Positions 8,090 to 16,820 of a DNA stretch of 25,866 bases are shown in pieces. The notes below the pieces were generated by a model. It was not told where the DNA came from, searched no databases, and worked only from the letters and a program-made list of their open reading frames with translations. The stretch lies in the NCBI RefSeq assembly GCF_000198775.1, contig NC_014722.1:1535634-1561499 (forward strand). Reading direction: 5' to 3'. Both the position numbers and the translations under genes were made by a program. How positions within the stretch are numbered: the first letter of the stretch is position 1; every line of letters starts with the position of its first letter. Origin of the DNA: Mycetohabitans rhizoxinica HKI 454 (GTDB lineage Bacteria; Pseudomonadota; Gammaproteobacteria; Burkholderiales; Burkholderiaceae).

Positions 8090-8569
8090 TCAATGGCTGG
8101 CGAGTAGCACCACGGCCTGTGCCTCAATGGCCTCGCCGCGGCCAAGATAGCCCAGCTTTTCGTTGGTCTTCGCCTTGACGTTGACCGCGTTGCCATCCAG
8201 GCCAAGATCCGCCGCAATGTTCTCGCACATCGCCGGAATGTGTTTGCCCAGCTTGGGTTGCTGCGCGATCACCGTGCTGTCCACGTTGACGATGCGATAG
8301 CCCGCCTGCGCCACTCGCCGCGCCGCCTCGCGCAGCAGCACGCGGCTGTCGGCGCCGGCAAAGTGCGCATCGGTATCGGGGAAATGACGGCCGATATCGC
8401 CCAGCGCCGCAGCGCCGAGCAGCGCATCGGTGATCGCGTGCAGCAGCGCATCGGCGTCCGAATGGCCGAGCAGCCCGCGTTCATAGGGCACCATCACGCC
8501 ACCGAGCACCAGCGGCCGCCCCGGCACGAGCGCATGCACGTCGTAGCCCTGGCCAATTCGTAAATTCAT
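8090..8569 (-). CDS. ispF: 2-C-methyl-D-erythritol 2,4-cyclodiphosphate synthase
   Basis: Converts CDP-ME-2-phosphate to ME-cyclodiphosphate in the non-mevalonate isoprenoid pathway. The 159-residue product is the normal length for the trimeric enzyme. Metal ligands Asp10 and His12 (GYDVH) and His44 ([10 protein letters not shown]) are present. So are the [10 protein letters not shown] loop, the SRVLL segment, the [20 protein letters not shown] signature and the conserved end AQAVVLL. It lies 76 bp downstream of ispD on the same strand and converges with risS. The pair forms a typical ispDF unit. Confidence 0.97.
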   Translation of the reverse strand: MNLRIGQGYDVHALVPGRPLVLGGVMVPYERGLLGHSDADALLHAITDALLGAAALGDIGRHFPDTDAHFAGADSRVLLREAARRVAQAGYRIVNVDSTVIAQQPKLGKHIPAMCENIAADLGLDGNAVNVKAKTNEKLGYLGRGEAIEAQAVVLLASH

Positions 8570-8645
8570 TCGTCATTCTCCTGCTGGGTTGAGTGGACTG
8601 AGCGCTGCGGCAAGCGGAGCGCGGGGCGCGCAGGCGTGGCAGTGC

Positions 8646-9383
8646 TCAGCGCGCCGCATCCTGCATGAGGAACGCTTCGGCCAACGCAAAATCGTCCGGA
8701 TACGTCACCTTGAAGTTGCGCAAGCTGCCCTGCACGACCCGGGGCGCGTAGCCGAGCGATTCGAGCGCGGAAGCCTCGTCGGTCACCGCATGGCCACGCG
8801 CCTGTGCCTGCACGAGCGCCTCGCGCAGCGGGCCGATACGAAACATTTGCGGCGTTTGCGCCTGCCACAGGTTGTCGCGCGGCTCGGTCGCGCCGATACG
8901 CGGCGTTGCCGGGCCGTTGCTGCCCGCAGGACACTGCGACGGATTGACCCGCTTGAGCGTGTCAGCCACCGGCATCGCCATGATGCCGCCCACCGGGTCG
9001 TCCCGCACGGCGGCCACCAGCGCGCGGATCAACTCCGGCGTGATGCCCGGTCGCGCTGCGTCATGAACCAGAACCCAGTCATCGTCGCGCGCGCCGAATT
9101 CGGCCAGCGCGAGCAGCCCGTTGTACACCGATGCATGCCGGCTTTCGCCGCCGCAGCGCTTGACCGCGTAGCGCAACGCGCCCAAGCGCCGTGGATCGAA
9201 ATAGCCGTCGTCGGGTGCGAGCACCACTAGGGTTTGGGTAAACTCCGAGCATGCATCGAAAGCCGCCAACGAGTAGTACAACAGGTTGCGGCCGGCAATC
9301 GTCCGGTACTGCTTCGGGATTGGCGAGCCCGCGCGCGAGCCGGTGCCGGCGCAGGGAATCAGGGCAAACAGGCGGGAGGTCAC
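8646..9383 (-). CDS. ispD: 2-C-methyl-D-erythritol 4-phosphate cytidylyltransferase
   Basis: Transfers CMP from CTP to MEP, two steps before ispF. The 245-residue product has the nucleotide-binding loop [20 protein letters not shown] with Arg17 and Lys24. It also has VHDAARP (Asp108, Arg111), the PVADTLKRV segment, the QTPQMFR motif and VTDEASALE, and ends with the [12 protein letters not shown] pattern. The start is GTG at 9383, since no in-frame ATG fits the family N-terminus. No clear ribosome site precedes it. An insert of roughly 15 residues rich in Pro/Gly/Asn (about 147-165) follows PVADTLKRV. The gene is divergent from mfd, with 91 bp between the starts. Confidence 0.96.
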   Translation of the reverse strand: MTSRLFALIPCAGTGSRAGSPIPKQYRTIAGRNLLYYSLAAFDACSEFTQTLVVLAPDDGYFDPRRLGALRYAVKRCGGESRHASVYNGLLALAEFGARDDDWVLVHDAARPGITPELIRALVAAVRDDPVGGIMAMPVADTLKRVNPSQCPAGSNGPATPRIGATEPRDNLWQAQTPQMFRIGPLREALVQAQARGHAVTDEASALESLGYAPRVVQGSLRNFKVTYPDDFALAEAFLMQDAAR

Positions 9384-9427
9384 GAAAGTCGCACAATCCG
9401 TGCAAAGTCAAAATGTAAGACGGATTT

Positions 9428-9433
9428 TATAAT
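9428..9433 (+). promoter_or_regulatory. -10 element for mfd
   Basis: A perfect TATAAT lies 41 bp before the mfd start codon. The -35 region 17 bp upstream is poor (AAGTCA), so this is a -10-driven or weak promoter. The same short interval must also hold the ispD promoter on the other strand; I could not place that one convincingly. Confidence 0.45.
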
Positions 9434-9474
9434 AGACGATTAAAGTTGCCGCCCGCAGCCCTCATTGCCTGCTC

Positions 9475-12400
9475 ATGCCCGATTATTCCGCTACCCTGCC
9501 CGATTCACCGCCCGCCCCGTTCGCCTGCCCCGTTCCATTCATCAAGGAGGGCCAGCGCTATGCATTCGATGGCGCCTCAGGATCCGCCGATGCGCTGGCG
9601 ATTGCGCGCTACCATTTAGCGTATCGCGACCGCATGCCGATGCTTGCGCTGATCTGCGCAAGCGCGGTCGATGCGCAGCGCCTGCAGCAGGAAATCGGCT
9701 GCTTCGCGCCCGACGTGCGCGTGCGGCTTCTACCCGACTGGGAAACCCTACCGTACGATACCTTCTCGCCGCATCAGGACCTGGTGTCGGAGCGTCTCGC
9801 CACGCTGCACGACCTGGGCGAAGGCCGCTGCGACATCCTGGTCGTGCCGGCCACGACCGCATTGTATCGGATGCCGCCGGCCACGTTCATGGCCGCGTAC
9901 ACCTTCGAATTCAAGCAAGGCCAGCGGCTGGACGAAGCCAAGCTCAAGTCACGGCTCACGCTGGCCGGCTACGAGCACGTGAGCCAGGTCGTGCGTCCGG
10001 GCGAATACTGCGTGCGCGGCTCGCTGATCGATTTGTTCCCAATGGGCTCGTCGCTGCCGTACCGGATCGACCTGTTCGACGACCAGATTGATTCGATTCG
10101 CGCGTTCGATCCCGATACGCAGCGCAGTCTTTACCCGGTGCACGACGTACGCCTGCTGCCGGGACGCGAGTTCCCGTTCGACGAGGCTGCGCGCACGGCG
10201 TTTCGCAGTCGATGGCGCGCCGAATTCGAAGGCGATCCGTCACGCGCGCCGATCTATAAGGACATCGGCAATGGCGTGCCGTCGGCGGGTATCGAATACT
10301 ACCTGCCACTGTTCTTCGAGGACACCGCGACGCTGTTCCACTATCTGCCCGAGCACACACATTTGGTACTAGTCGGCGATATCGAGGCGTCGATCCGGCA
10401 GTTCAGCGCCGAGACAAAGCAACGGCACGCGTTTCTGTCGCATGAGCGCGAGCGTCCGATTCTAGCGCCTGCGCGACTGTTCCTATCCGAGCAGGACTTC
10501 TTCACATTGGCCAAGCCGTTTGCGCGGCTCTCGCTCGGCACGAAATCCTCGGACGACGCCCAGCGCTGGTCGATGCCGCTGCCCTCGCTGGCAATCGACC
10601 GGCACGCGCAGGATCCAGTTGACGCACTGCGCCGCTATCTCGGCACGGCAGGCCATCGGGTTCTGCTCGTCGCGGAGTCAGCCGGACGCCGCGAGACCCT
10701 CTCTCAATTGCTCGTCGATCACCATCTGCGAGCGTCGCTGTTCGATTCGTTCGACGCGTTCGTACAAGGCGACGCGCCGTTTGGGTTAGCCGTCGCGCCC
10801 GTTGCATCCGGCTTCGTGCTACCGGCCGAGCATATTGCGCTGGTCACCGAAACCGAGCTGTACGGGCCGCTTGCACGCCGTGCCAGCCGGAGACGCCAGG
10901 AACAGGCCAGCGACGTCGATTCGATGGTGCGCGATCTGTCTGAGCTGAAGGTCGGCGACCCTGTCGTTCACAGCCAGCACGGTGTCGGACGGTACATGGG
11001 CCTGGTGACGATGGACTTAGGCGAAGGCGACACCGAGTTCCTGCACTTGGCGTATCAGGGCGACAGCAAGCTGTACGTGCCGGTGTCGCAGTTGCACGTG
11101 ATCTCTCGCTACGGCGGCGCCGATCCGGACAGCGCACCGCTGCACGCGCTCGGCTCGGGCCAATGGGAAAAAGCCAAGCGGCGCGCCGCCCAGCAGATCC
11201 GCGATACCGCAGCAGAGCTGCTGAACCTATATGCGCGCCGCGCAGCGCGCCAGGGCCATGCGTTCGCGCTGGACCCGCGCGACTACGTGCGCTTTGCAGA
11301 AAGCTTTGGTTTCGACGAGACGCCGGACCAGGCCGCCGCCATCGCCGCGGTGATCGGCGATATGACCAGTGGCAAGCCAATGGACCGGCTGGTGTGCGGC
11401 GACGTCGGGTTCGGCAAGACCGAAGTGGCGCTGCGCGCAGCCTTCATCGCGGTGCTCGGCGGCAAGCAGGTGGCGTTGTTGTCGCCGACGACGCTGCTGG
11501 CCGAGCAGCACGTGCAGACCTTCACTGACCGTTTTGCCGACTGGCCGGTGCGCATCGCCGAGTTATCGCGCTTCAAGTCCACCAAGGAGGTCAATGCCGC
11601 GATCCAGGCGATCAACGACGGCAATGTCGACATTGTGATCGGCACCCACAAGCTGCTGTCCGCTGATGTGCGCTTCAAGCGCCTGGGGCTCGTGATTATC
11701 GACGAGGAGCACCGCTTCGGCGTGCGGCAAAAAGAAGCCCTCAAGGCGCTGCGCGCGGAAGTGGACGTGCTGACATTGACCGCTACGCCGATCCCTCGCA
11801 CGCTGGGCATGGCGCTGGAAGGGTTGCGGGACTTCTCGGTGATCGCCACTGCACCGCAAAAGCGCCTGGCGATCAAGACCTTTGTGCGGCGCGAGGAAGA
11901 CAGCGTGATCCGCGAGGCGATGTTGCGCGAGCTTAAGCGCGGTGGCCAGGTTTACTTTCTGCATAACGAGGTCGAGTCGATCGACAGCCGCCGCGCGGCG
12001 CTCGAAGCGCTGGTGCCCGAAGCCCGCATCGCGGTGGCGCACGGCCAGATGCACGAGCGCGATCTCGAACGCGTGATGCGCGACTTCGTCGCGCAACGGG
12101 CCAACGTGCTGCTGTGCACGACAATCATTGAAACCGGGATCGACGTGCCGAGCGCCAACACGATCCTCATTCATCGCGCCGATAAATTTGGCCTGGCCCA
12201 GCTGCACCAGTTGCGGGGCCGTGTCGGTCGCTCCCATCACCAAGCGTACGCCTACTTGCTGGTCAACGACCCGCAGTCGCTGAGCCGGCAGGCGCAGCGC
12301 CGCCTCGAGGCGATTCAGCAAATGGAGGAGCTGGGGGCCGGCTTTTATCTCGCGATGCATGATCTGGAGATCCGCGGCACCGGGGAGGTGCTGGGCGAGA

Positions 12401-12972
12401 AGCAGTCAGGCGACATCCAGGAAATTGGCTTCCAACTCTATACCGATATGCTCAATGACGCCGTGCGCGCGTTAAAGGATGGCCGCGAGCCGGACTTGAA
12501 CGCGCCGCTGGCCGCCACCACCGAGATCAACCTACATATGCCGGCAATCCTGCCGGCCGATTATTGCAGCGACGTGCAGGAGCGCCTGTCACTGTACAAG
12601 CGCCTGGCTAATTGCGAAGCAGGCGAGGCCATCGACGGCATCCATGAAGAGCTGATCGACCGCTTCGGCAAGCTGCCGGTACAGGCGCAGGCGCTGATTG
12701 AAACGCATCGACTGCGGCTGGCCGCCAAGCCGCTAGGCATTATCAAGATCGACGCGGCGGAAAGCGCGATTGGGCTGCAATTCGTCCCGAATCCACCGAT
12801 CGACGCGATGCGCATCATCGAAATGGTGCAAAAGCACCGGCACATTAAGCTGGCGGGGCAAGACAAGTTGCGGATCGAGTTGCACAGTCCTGACCTGGCG
12901 AGCCGGATCGCGACGGTTAAGGAAACGCTGCGGGCGTTAGGCGCACCGGGCAAGCAGCGGACCAACGCATGA
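9475..12972 (+). CDS. mfd: Transcription-repair coupling factor Mfd
   Basis: An ATP-driven translocase that removes stalled RNA polymerase and recruits UvrA. At 1165 residues it is close to the E. coli length (1148). The N-terminal UvrB-homology module includes LLPDWETLPYDTFSPHQDLVSERL. The RNA-polymerase-interacting domain begins near LKVGDPVVHSQHGVGRYMGL. The SF2 motor has Walker A GDVGFGKTE with Lys648, the DEEH box at 743-746, TLTATPIPRTL (motif III) and TTIIETGIDVPSANT. The RecG-like TRG segment is GLAQLHQLRGRVGRSHHQAYAYLL. A C-terminal regulatory domain follows. No motif is missing, so the enzyme should be functional. Confidence 0.98.
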   Translation: MPDYSATLPDSPPAPFACPVPFIKEGQRYAFDGASGSADALAIARYHLAYRDRMPMLALICASAVDAQRLQQEIGCFAPDVRVRLLPDWETLPYDTFSPHQDLVSERLATLHDLGEGRCDILVVPATTALYRMPPATFMAAYTFEFKQGQRLDEAKLKSRLTLAGYEHVSQVVRPGEYCVRGSLIDLFPMGSSLPYRIDLFDDQIDSIRAFDPDTQRSLYPVHDVRLLPGREFPFDEAARTAFRSRWRAEFEGDPSRAPIYKDIGNGVPSAGIEYYLPLFFEDTATLFHYLPEHTHLVLVGDIEASIRQFSAETKQRHAFLSHERERPILAPARLFLSEQDFFTLAKPFARLSLGTKSSDDAQRWSMPLPSLAIDRHAQDPVDALRRYLGTAGHRVLLVAESAGRRETLSQLLVDHHLRASLFDSFDAFVQGDAPFGLAVAPVASGFVLPAEHIALVTETELYGPLARRASRRRQEQASDVDSMVRDLSELKVGDPVVHSQHGVGRYMGLVTMDLGEGDTEFLHLAYQGDSKLYVPVSQLHVISRYGGADPDSAPLHALGSGQWEKAKRRAAQQIRDTAAELLNLYARRAARQGHAFALDPRDYVRFAESFGFDETPDQAAAIAAVIGDMTSGKPMDRLVCGDVGFGKTEVALRAAFIAVLGGKQVALLSPTTLLAEQHVQTFTDRFADWPVRIAELSRFKSTKEVNAAIQAINDGNVDIVIGTHKLLSADVRFKRLGLVIIDEEHRFGVRQKEALKALRAEVDVLTLTATPIPRTLGMALEGLRDFSVIATAPQKRLAIKTFVRREEDSVIREAMLRELKRGGQVYFLHNEVESIDSRRAALEALVPEARIAVAHGQMHERDLERVMRDFVAQRANVLLCTTIIETGIDVPSANTILIHRADKFGLAQLHQLRGRVGRSHHQAYAYLLVNDPQSLSRQAQRRLEAIQQMEELGAGFYLAMHDLEIRGTGEVLGEKQSGDIQEIGFQLYTDMLNDAVRALKDGREPDLNAPLAATTEINLHMPAILPADYCSDVQERLSLYKRLANCEAGEAIDGIHEELIDRFGKLPVQAQALIETHRLRLAAKPLGIIKIDAAESAIGLQFVPNPPIDAMRIIEMVQKHRHIKLAGQDKLRIELHSPDLASRIATVKETLRALGAPGKQRTNA

Positions 12973-12996
12973 GCGGCGCCACGCTGTGCCGCTCAT
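12969..12996 (+). terminator. Hairpin overlapping the mfd stop codon
   Basis: ATGAGCGGC and GCCGCTCAT form a perfect 9-bp stem with a 10-base loop. The left arm contains the mfd TGA stop. No T-run follows. It may act as a Rho-independent-like pause or a 3'-end stabiliser. Only the inverted repeat is directly visible. Confidence 0.35.
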
Positions 12997-13098
12997 GCAC
13001 GGCGCACAACCGCCTGAGTCAACGCTTGAGTCAAACTCCGTGCGCACGGCGCTAACGGAATTGATGCCTCGCCGCTTTGGAACGGATTCGTTTTTGGG

Positions 13099-13104
13099 TA
13101 TGAT
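13099..13104 (+). promoter_or_regulatory. -10 element for argE
   Basis: TATGAT lies 27 bp before the chosen argE start. A weak TTTGGA is 17 bp upstream at 13076-13081. The ribosome site GGGAG follows downstream, so the order promoter, RBS and ATG is coherent and supports the start at 13132. Confidence 0.4.
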
Positions 13105-13131
13105 CGACTCGTGATCAATGGGAGCCACACT

Positions 13132-14385
13132 ATGTCTGCATCCGCGACATCGGCGTCGGCCGGTTCATCGGCCGCGCTGCCGGGTACTCCACCCTCGCCC
13201 GATCTGCCCGCCAGTGCCACCGCCATTGCGTGGACTGAGAAGCTGATTAGCTTCGATACCACAAGCCGCCTGCCCAACCTCGGATTGATTGAAACAGTAC
13301 GCGACTACCTGCGCTCAGCCGGTCTTGACGCGACGCTGACGTACGACGAAACGGGCCAATGGGCTAACCTGTTCGCCACTGTACCGGCCCATGACGGCAC
13401 TACACACGGCGGCATCGTGCTGTCCGGCCACACCGACGTGGTGCCGGTTGAGGGACAGCAATGGGACAGCGATCCGTTCGTTGCCCGCATCGACGACGGT
13501 AAGCTCTACGGGCGCGGCAGCTGCGATATGAAGGGGTTCATTGGCACCGCGCTCGCTTTGCTGCCGCAGATGCAGTCGGCGAAGCTCGCCAAGCCGATTC
13601 ATTTCGCGCTGTCGTTCGACGAGGAAGTGGGTTGCGCCGGCGCCCCCCTGCTGCTCTCGGATCTGCAAAAGCGCGGCCTGCGGCCCGAAGGCTGCATTGT
13701 TGGTGAGCCGACCAGCATGCGCCCGATCGTCGCCCACAAGGGAATCAATGCCTACCGCTGCTGCGTGCGCGGGCACGCGGCCCACTCATCGCTGACGCCA
13801 CAGGGGCTCAATGCAATCGAATATGCGGCGCGGCTGATTTGCCACATACGCGACGTCGCGCAGCGCTACCGCTCACACGGGCCGTTCGACACGCTCTACG
13901 ACGTGCCATTTACGACCGCACAGACCAGTACAATCACCGGTGGCAACGCGATCAACACGGTCCCAGCGCACTGCGAATTCCAGTTCGAATTCCGCAACCT
14001 GCCGACGATGGATCCGCAGGCCATCCTGGCGCAGATCGAGACGTATGCGCGTGATACGCTGCTGCCGCAGATGCGCCGCGAGCATCCGGACGCAGCCATC
14101 GAGATCTCAGAGATCGCCGCTGCCCCGGGGCTGGACGCCAGCGAGCAGGCGGCGATCACGCAACTGGTACGGGCGCTCACCGCCGACCAAGCCAAGCGCA
14201 AGGTCGCATACGGCACCGAGGCCGGCCTGTTCCAGCGTGCCGGCATCCCGACCGTCGTCTGCGGGCCGGGCAATATCGAGCAAGCCCATAAGCCCAACGA
14301 ATTTGTTTCGCTCGAGCAACTTGGCGCGAGCGAGTCATTCATTCACAAACTGATCACCAGTCTCGAGGTTCATGCACATGTCTGA
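13132..14385 (+). CDS. argE: Acetylornithine deacetylase-type M20 metallopeptidase
   Basis: A zinc-dependent hydrolase of the M20 family, most likely cleaving N-acetylornithine to ornithine in arginine synthesis. The 417-residue product has the metal ligands His100 and Asp102 (LSGHTDVVP), Asp132 (GRGSCDMKGF), the catalytic Glu164-Glu165 (SFDEEVGCAG), Glu192 (VGEPTSM) and a C-terminal His in EQAHKPNEF. The dimerisation domain has GHAAHSSLTPQGLNAIEYA. ATG at 13132 is chosen over a GTG 21 bases earlier because GGAG stands 7 bases in front. A low-complexity Ala/Ser/Pro stretch (about 1-25) precedes the enzyme fold. The end overlaps the next gene by 8 bases, which implies translational coupling. 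Confidence 0.88.
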   Translation: MSASATSASAGSSAALPGTPPSPDLPASATAIAWTEKLISFDTTSRLPNLGLIETVRDYLRSAGLDATLTYDETGQWANLFATVPAHDGTTHGGIVLSGHTDVVPVEGQQWDSDPFVARIDDGKLYGRGSCDMKGFIGTALALLPQMQSAKLAKPIHFALSFDEEVGCAGAPLLLSDLQKRGLRPEGCIVGEPTSMRPIVAHKGINAYRCCVRGHAAHSSLTPQGLNAIEYAARLICHIRDVAQRYRSHGPFDTLYDVPFTTAQTSTITGGNAINTVPAHCEFQFEFRNLPTMDPQAILAQIETYARDTLLPQMRREHPDAAIEISEIAAAPGLDASEQAAITQLVRALTADQAKRKVAYGTEAGLFQRAGIPTVVCGPGNIEQAHKPNEFVSLEQLGASESFIHKLITSLEVHAHV

Positions 14386-15445
14386 TTGGGCCGTGCCGCC
14401 GCCTGTTTCGAAGCCGTTGCCCGCGTCCGCGGCGAACCTATCGACAACGCCCGCGTCGGTTGATGGCCAACGCGTACCGACGCTGGATGATATCGCCGCG
14501 CAGCACCTAGCGCTCGCCCCATGGGTGATTCGCACGCCGACCTTCGATCGCAGCGATTTTCCGTCCCTCGAAGGCACGACGGTCAACTTCAAGTTCGAGT
14601 TATTCCAAACCGCAGGCTCCTTCAAAGTGCGCGGCGCGTTCTCCAACCTGCTGGCGCTGAACGACGCGCAGCGCAGCGCCGGCGTCACATGCGTGAGCGC
14701 CGGCAATCACGCGGCCGCCGTCGCGCACGCCGCGATGCGCCTGGGTATCAGCGCTAAGGTGGTGATGCTCAAGACGGCCAGCCCAACGCGCATCGAGTTG
14801 TGTCGGCAGTACGGCGCCGAAGTGGTATTCGCCGACGATGGCGCGCAGGCGTTCGACAAGGTCCGACGCATCGAGGCGGACGAGCGGCGCTGCTTCATCC
14901 ATCCGTTCAATGGGTATCGCACCGTGCTCGGTACCGCGACGCTCGGCTACGAATGGGCCACGCAGACGCCAGCACTGGACGCGGTGATCGTACCGGTCGG
15001 CGGCGGCGGGCTCGGTGCGGGTGTCGCCACCGCGTTGCGCCTGGTGAACCCGCGCCTTCATGTCTATGGTGTCGAGCCGGAAGGGGCCGACGCGATGAGC
15101 AAGAGCTTCGCGGCAAACCATCCGGTGAAGATGGGCCCGATGCGCAGTGCCGCCGATTCGCTGTTGGCGCCGCACACCGAGGCGTACAGCTACGAGCTGT
15201 GCCGCCGGCACATCGACCGGATGGTTACCGTCTCCGATGACCAGTTGCGCGTGGCCATGCTGCGCTTGTTTGAGCAACTGAAACTGGCTGTCGAGCCTGC
15301 GTGCGCAGCGGCGCTCGCCGCACTGCTCGGGCCGCTACGCGATGCGCTCGAAGGCAAGCGCGTCGGCGTGCTGCTGTGCGGCACCAACACCGATCCCGAT
15401 ACGTTGTACCAGCACCTAACCTACGCGCGCACGCTGTCGAGCTAG
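14378..15445 (+). CDS. Threonine/serine dehydratase-like PLP enzyme
   Basis: A fold-type II PLP enzyme of the threonine dehydratase group, 355 residues. The Schiff-base lysine is Lys83 in FQTAGSFKVRGAF. The substrate loop is SAGNHAAAVAHAA and the phosphate-binding loop is VGGGGLGAG (about 207-215). There is no C-terminal ACT regulatory domain, so it resembles the catabolic or short type rather than biosynthetic IlvA. Substrate could be threonine, serine or hydroxyaspartate. An ATG at 14372 is also in frame. The one at 14378 has better spacing from GAGG and overlaps the argE stop. The N-terminal 30 residues are Pro/Ser/Ala-rich and look unstructured. The pairing with argE is unusual for arginine synthesis. 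Confidence 0.85.
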   Translation: MSDWAVPPPVSKPLPASAANLSTTPASVDGQRVPTLDDIAAQHLALAPWVIRTPTFDRSDFPSLEGTTVNFKFELFQTAGSFKVRGAFSNLLALNDAQRSAGVTCVSAGNHAAAVAHAAMRLGISAKVVMLKTASPTRIELCRQYGAEVVFADDGAQAFDKVRRIEADERRCFIHPFNGYRTVLGTATLGYEWATQTPALDAVIVPVGGGGLGAGVATALRLVNPRLHVYGVEPEGADAMSKSFAANHPVKMGPMRSAADSLLAPHTEAYSYELCRRHIDRMVTVSDDQLRVAMLRLFEQLKLAVEPACAAALAALLGPLRDALEGKRVGVLLCGTNTDPDTLYQHLTYARTLSS

Positions 15446-15716
15446 CTTTCCGTTTCCTGAAGCGTCCCTATCCCGAGGTACGTGTCAGATTCTTCACGCA
15501 ATTCGAATACGGGTGGCAATTGAAGGAAATGCGTGGCGAATGTTTCAGCGCGATAGTTCGATGCCTTCGTGATTCGCCAATCTTGCCGATTGCGGGCTTG
15601 GCTGCACTTCGAGCACCGTCACGGTCGGCTCAATAGACAGGCCAGGCTCGATGGACGGGCCACTACAGATCGTTTAGCATGGGCGTTTTCGCCTTCCCAT
15701 TTTCGACGCGTTATCG

Positions 15717-15920
15717 ATGAGTTCCCCCCTTCACTCGCAGCCGGACAGCCCTTGCATCGGCGTATGCTCCACGTTATTTGACGAAGTCTGCAAAGGCTGC
15801 GGCCGGACGGCGGCGGAGGTGTCAAACTGGGTGTTCATGACCGACGATGAAAAGCGCGCGGTCTGGAAACGCATCACGCGCGATGGAACCGCGATGCGTT
15901 TCACGCGCGCCGCCGATTGA
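15717..15920 (+). CDS. DUF1289 family small cysteine protein
   Basis: A 67-residue protein with the DUF1289 signature SPCIGVCSTLFDEVCKGCGRT followed by EVSNW. The four cysteines (13, 17, 25, 28) are spaced CxxxC and CxxC and probably bind a metal. The C-terminal half is helical (DDEKRAVWKRITRD). The function of the family is not established. It lies 271 bp after the dehydratase gene. No clear ribosome site is seen before ATG 15717, so the exact start is slightly uncertain. Confidence 0.88.
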   Translation: MSSPLHSQPDSPCIGVCSTLFDEVCKGCGRTAAEVSNWVFMTDDEKRAVWKRITRDGTAMRFTRAAD

Positions 15921-16501
15921 GTCGCAGGCCAACGCAACACTTATGAACGCGCGCTGCGGGCCCTGGGCAGCCGCCCCGGGAGTGGATCGCCTACGCGCTA
16001 GCCAAACTGCCCCGAGCAGAGCGCTTCATGCTGGCAACGTCGTTTTTTGCGCGGGGCGAATGACCGACCTTCCCCATCGTTCAAGACAGGTCAACAGGGA
16101 GAGGCAAGGCGTGACCCTACGGCGTAGTAGCTAATAAACAAAAGCCATTTCACGCCAACAACACGGTGGCGGCGTGACTTCGTTCGGCGCGCTGTGCGCT
16201 GCCCGGTTTCGGGCCAGGGAAAATGCTCGTCCACGTCAATCAGACGCTCAATCAGGCAAGCGTGAAGCGAAGCATGTCGTCGGCATCGGACAGGCATTGC
16301 GGAGTTCGTGCCAGTGCAGTGCCGGCAGTCACGTCTACGCAAACGCCGGTGCAAAAGATCGTCGTTAAGAAAGTTAACAAGCCCTCGCCTCGCCCTGGCA
16401 TCTGATTTATCGAATCGGTTACGCGCCGTGGGCGGCACGCTTGTTGCGCGATAACCGGTCATCGGGGGCCAATCCGGCCGCCGCGCTTCCAGGAGATCGG
16501 T
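15921..16501. other. 0.58-kb region without a supported gene
   Basis: Short open frames occur on both strands, but none has recognisable protein sequence or a good start context. A 60-codon frame at 16223-16405 (plus) is preceded by AGGGAA very close to its ATG and is rich in Ser/Val/Lys. I could not support it as a gene. A weak hairpin, CACGCC with GGCGTG, lies near 16152-16177. The stretch may be decayed coding DNA or the leader of the TUDOR-like gene. Confidence 0.4.
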
Positions 16502-16711
16502 ATGTCCACTTTATCCAAAGGCGACAAAGTCCAATGGCAAACTTCGCGGGGACGCACGGACGGCGTCGTCACCCGTAAGGTGACAGGTACCGCTAAGGCG
16601 GGCCGCCACGTCGTTAAGGCATCTGCGCGCGACCCTCAGTACGAAGTCAAAAGCGCACGTACCGGCAAAACTGCAATCCACAAAGCGGATGCGCTAAAGA
16701 AAGTGGGCTAA
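16502..16711 (+). CDS. DUF2945 / Hva1-TUDOR domain small basic protein
   Basis: A 69-residue basic protein that matches the 'hypervirulence-associated TUDOR domain' family: LSKGDKVQWQTSRGRTDGVVTRK, then a mid segment ending DPQYEVKSARTGKTAIHKADALKKV. The sequence has the short beta-barrel pattern of a TUDOR/SH3-like fold. AGGAG lies 6 bases before ATG 16502. The molecular role of the family is not known to me; the name derives from a fungal homologue. It is monocistronic and sits about 50 bp before the SOS promoter of the next operon. Confidence 0.85.
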   Translation: MSTLSKGDKVQWQTSRGRTDGVVTRKVTGTAKAGRHVVKASARDPQYEVKSARTGKTAIHKADALKKVG

Positions 16712-16762
16712 CGATCCGTGGCGATAGTGTCGCGTGGCCCCCGCTCTATGGTGACGCTTCGG

Positions 16763-16809
16763 TTGCGGCCCACGCGCAAAGGCGTATAATACTGTATATC
16801 CATACAGTA
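16763..16809 (+). promoter_or_regulatory. SOS promoter: LexA box abutting TATAAT
   Basis: A -35-like TTGCGG (16763-16768), a 16-bp spacer and a perfect TATAAT (16785-16790) are followed by a 20-bp operator, TACTGTAT-ATCC-ATACAGTA (16790-16809). The operator's arms are exact inverted 8-mers and contain the LexA core CTGT-N8-ACAG. The box sits on the expected transcription start, so bound LexA would block initiation. It lies 11 bp before the radical-SAM start codon. The match to the proteobacterial LexA consensus is strong; binding itself is inferred. Confidence 0.88.
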
Positions 16810-16820
16810 TTGCCATCGCG

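Noticed and set aside
9427..9432. TATAAA on the minus strand as an ispD promoter
   Set aside because: It is the reverse of the better mfd -10 and no matching -35 is found for the minus strand.
11283..12360. Long minus-strand open frames inside mfd
   Set aside because: They lie fully within a strongly conserved gene and show no protein motifs; third-position GC creates such frames.
16223..16405. 60-codon plus-strand frame (MLVHVNQTLNQASVK...)
   Set aside because: AGGGAA lies only about 3 bases before ATG and the sequence matches nothing known; kept as a note in the gap entry.
16091..16462. 123-codon minus-strand frame in the gap before the TUDOR-like gene
   Set aside because: No ribosome site, atypical Arg/Cys/His-rich composition and no domain.
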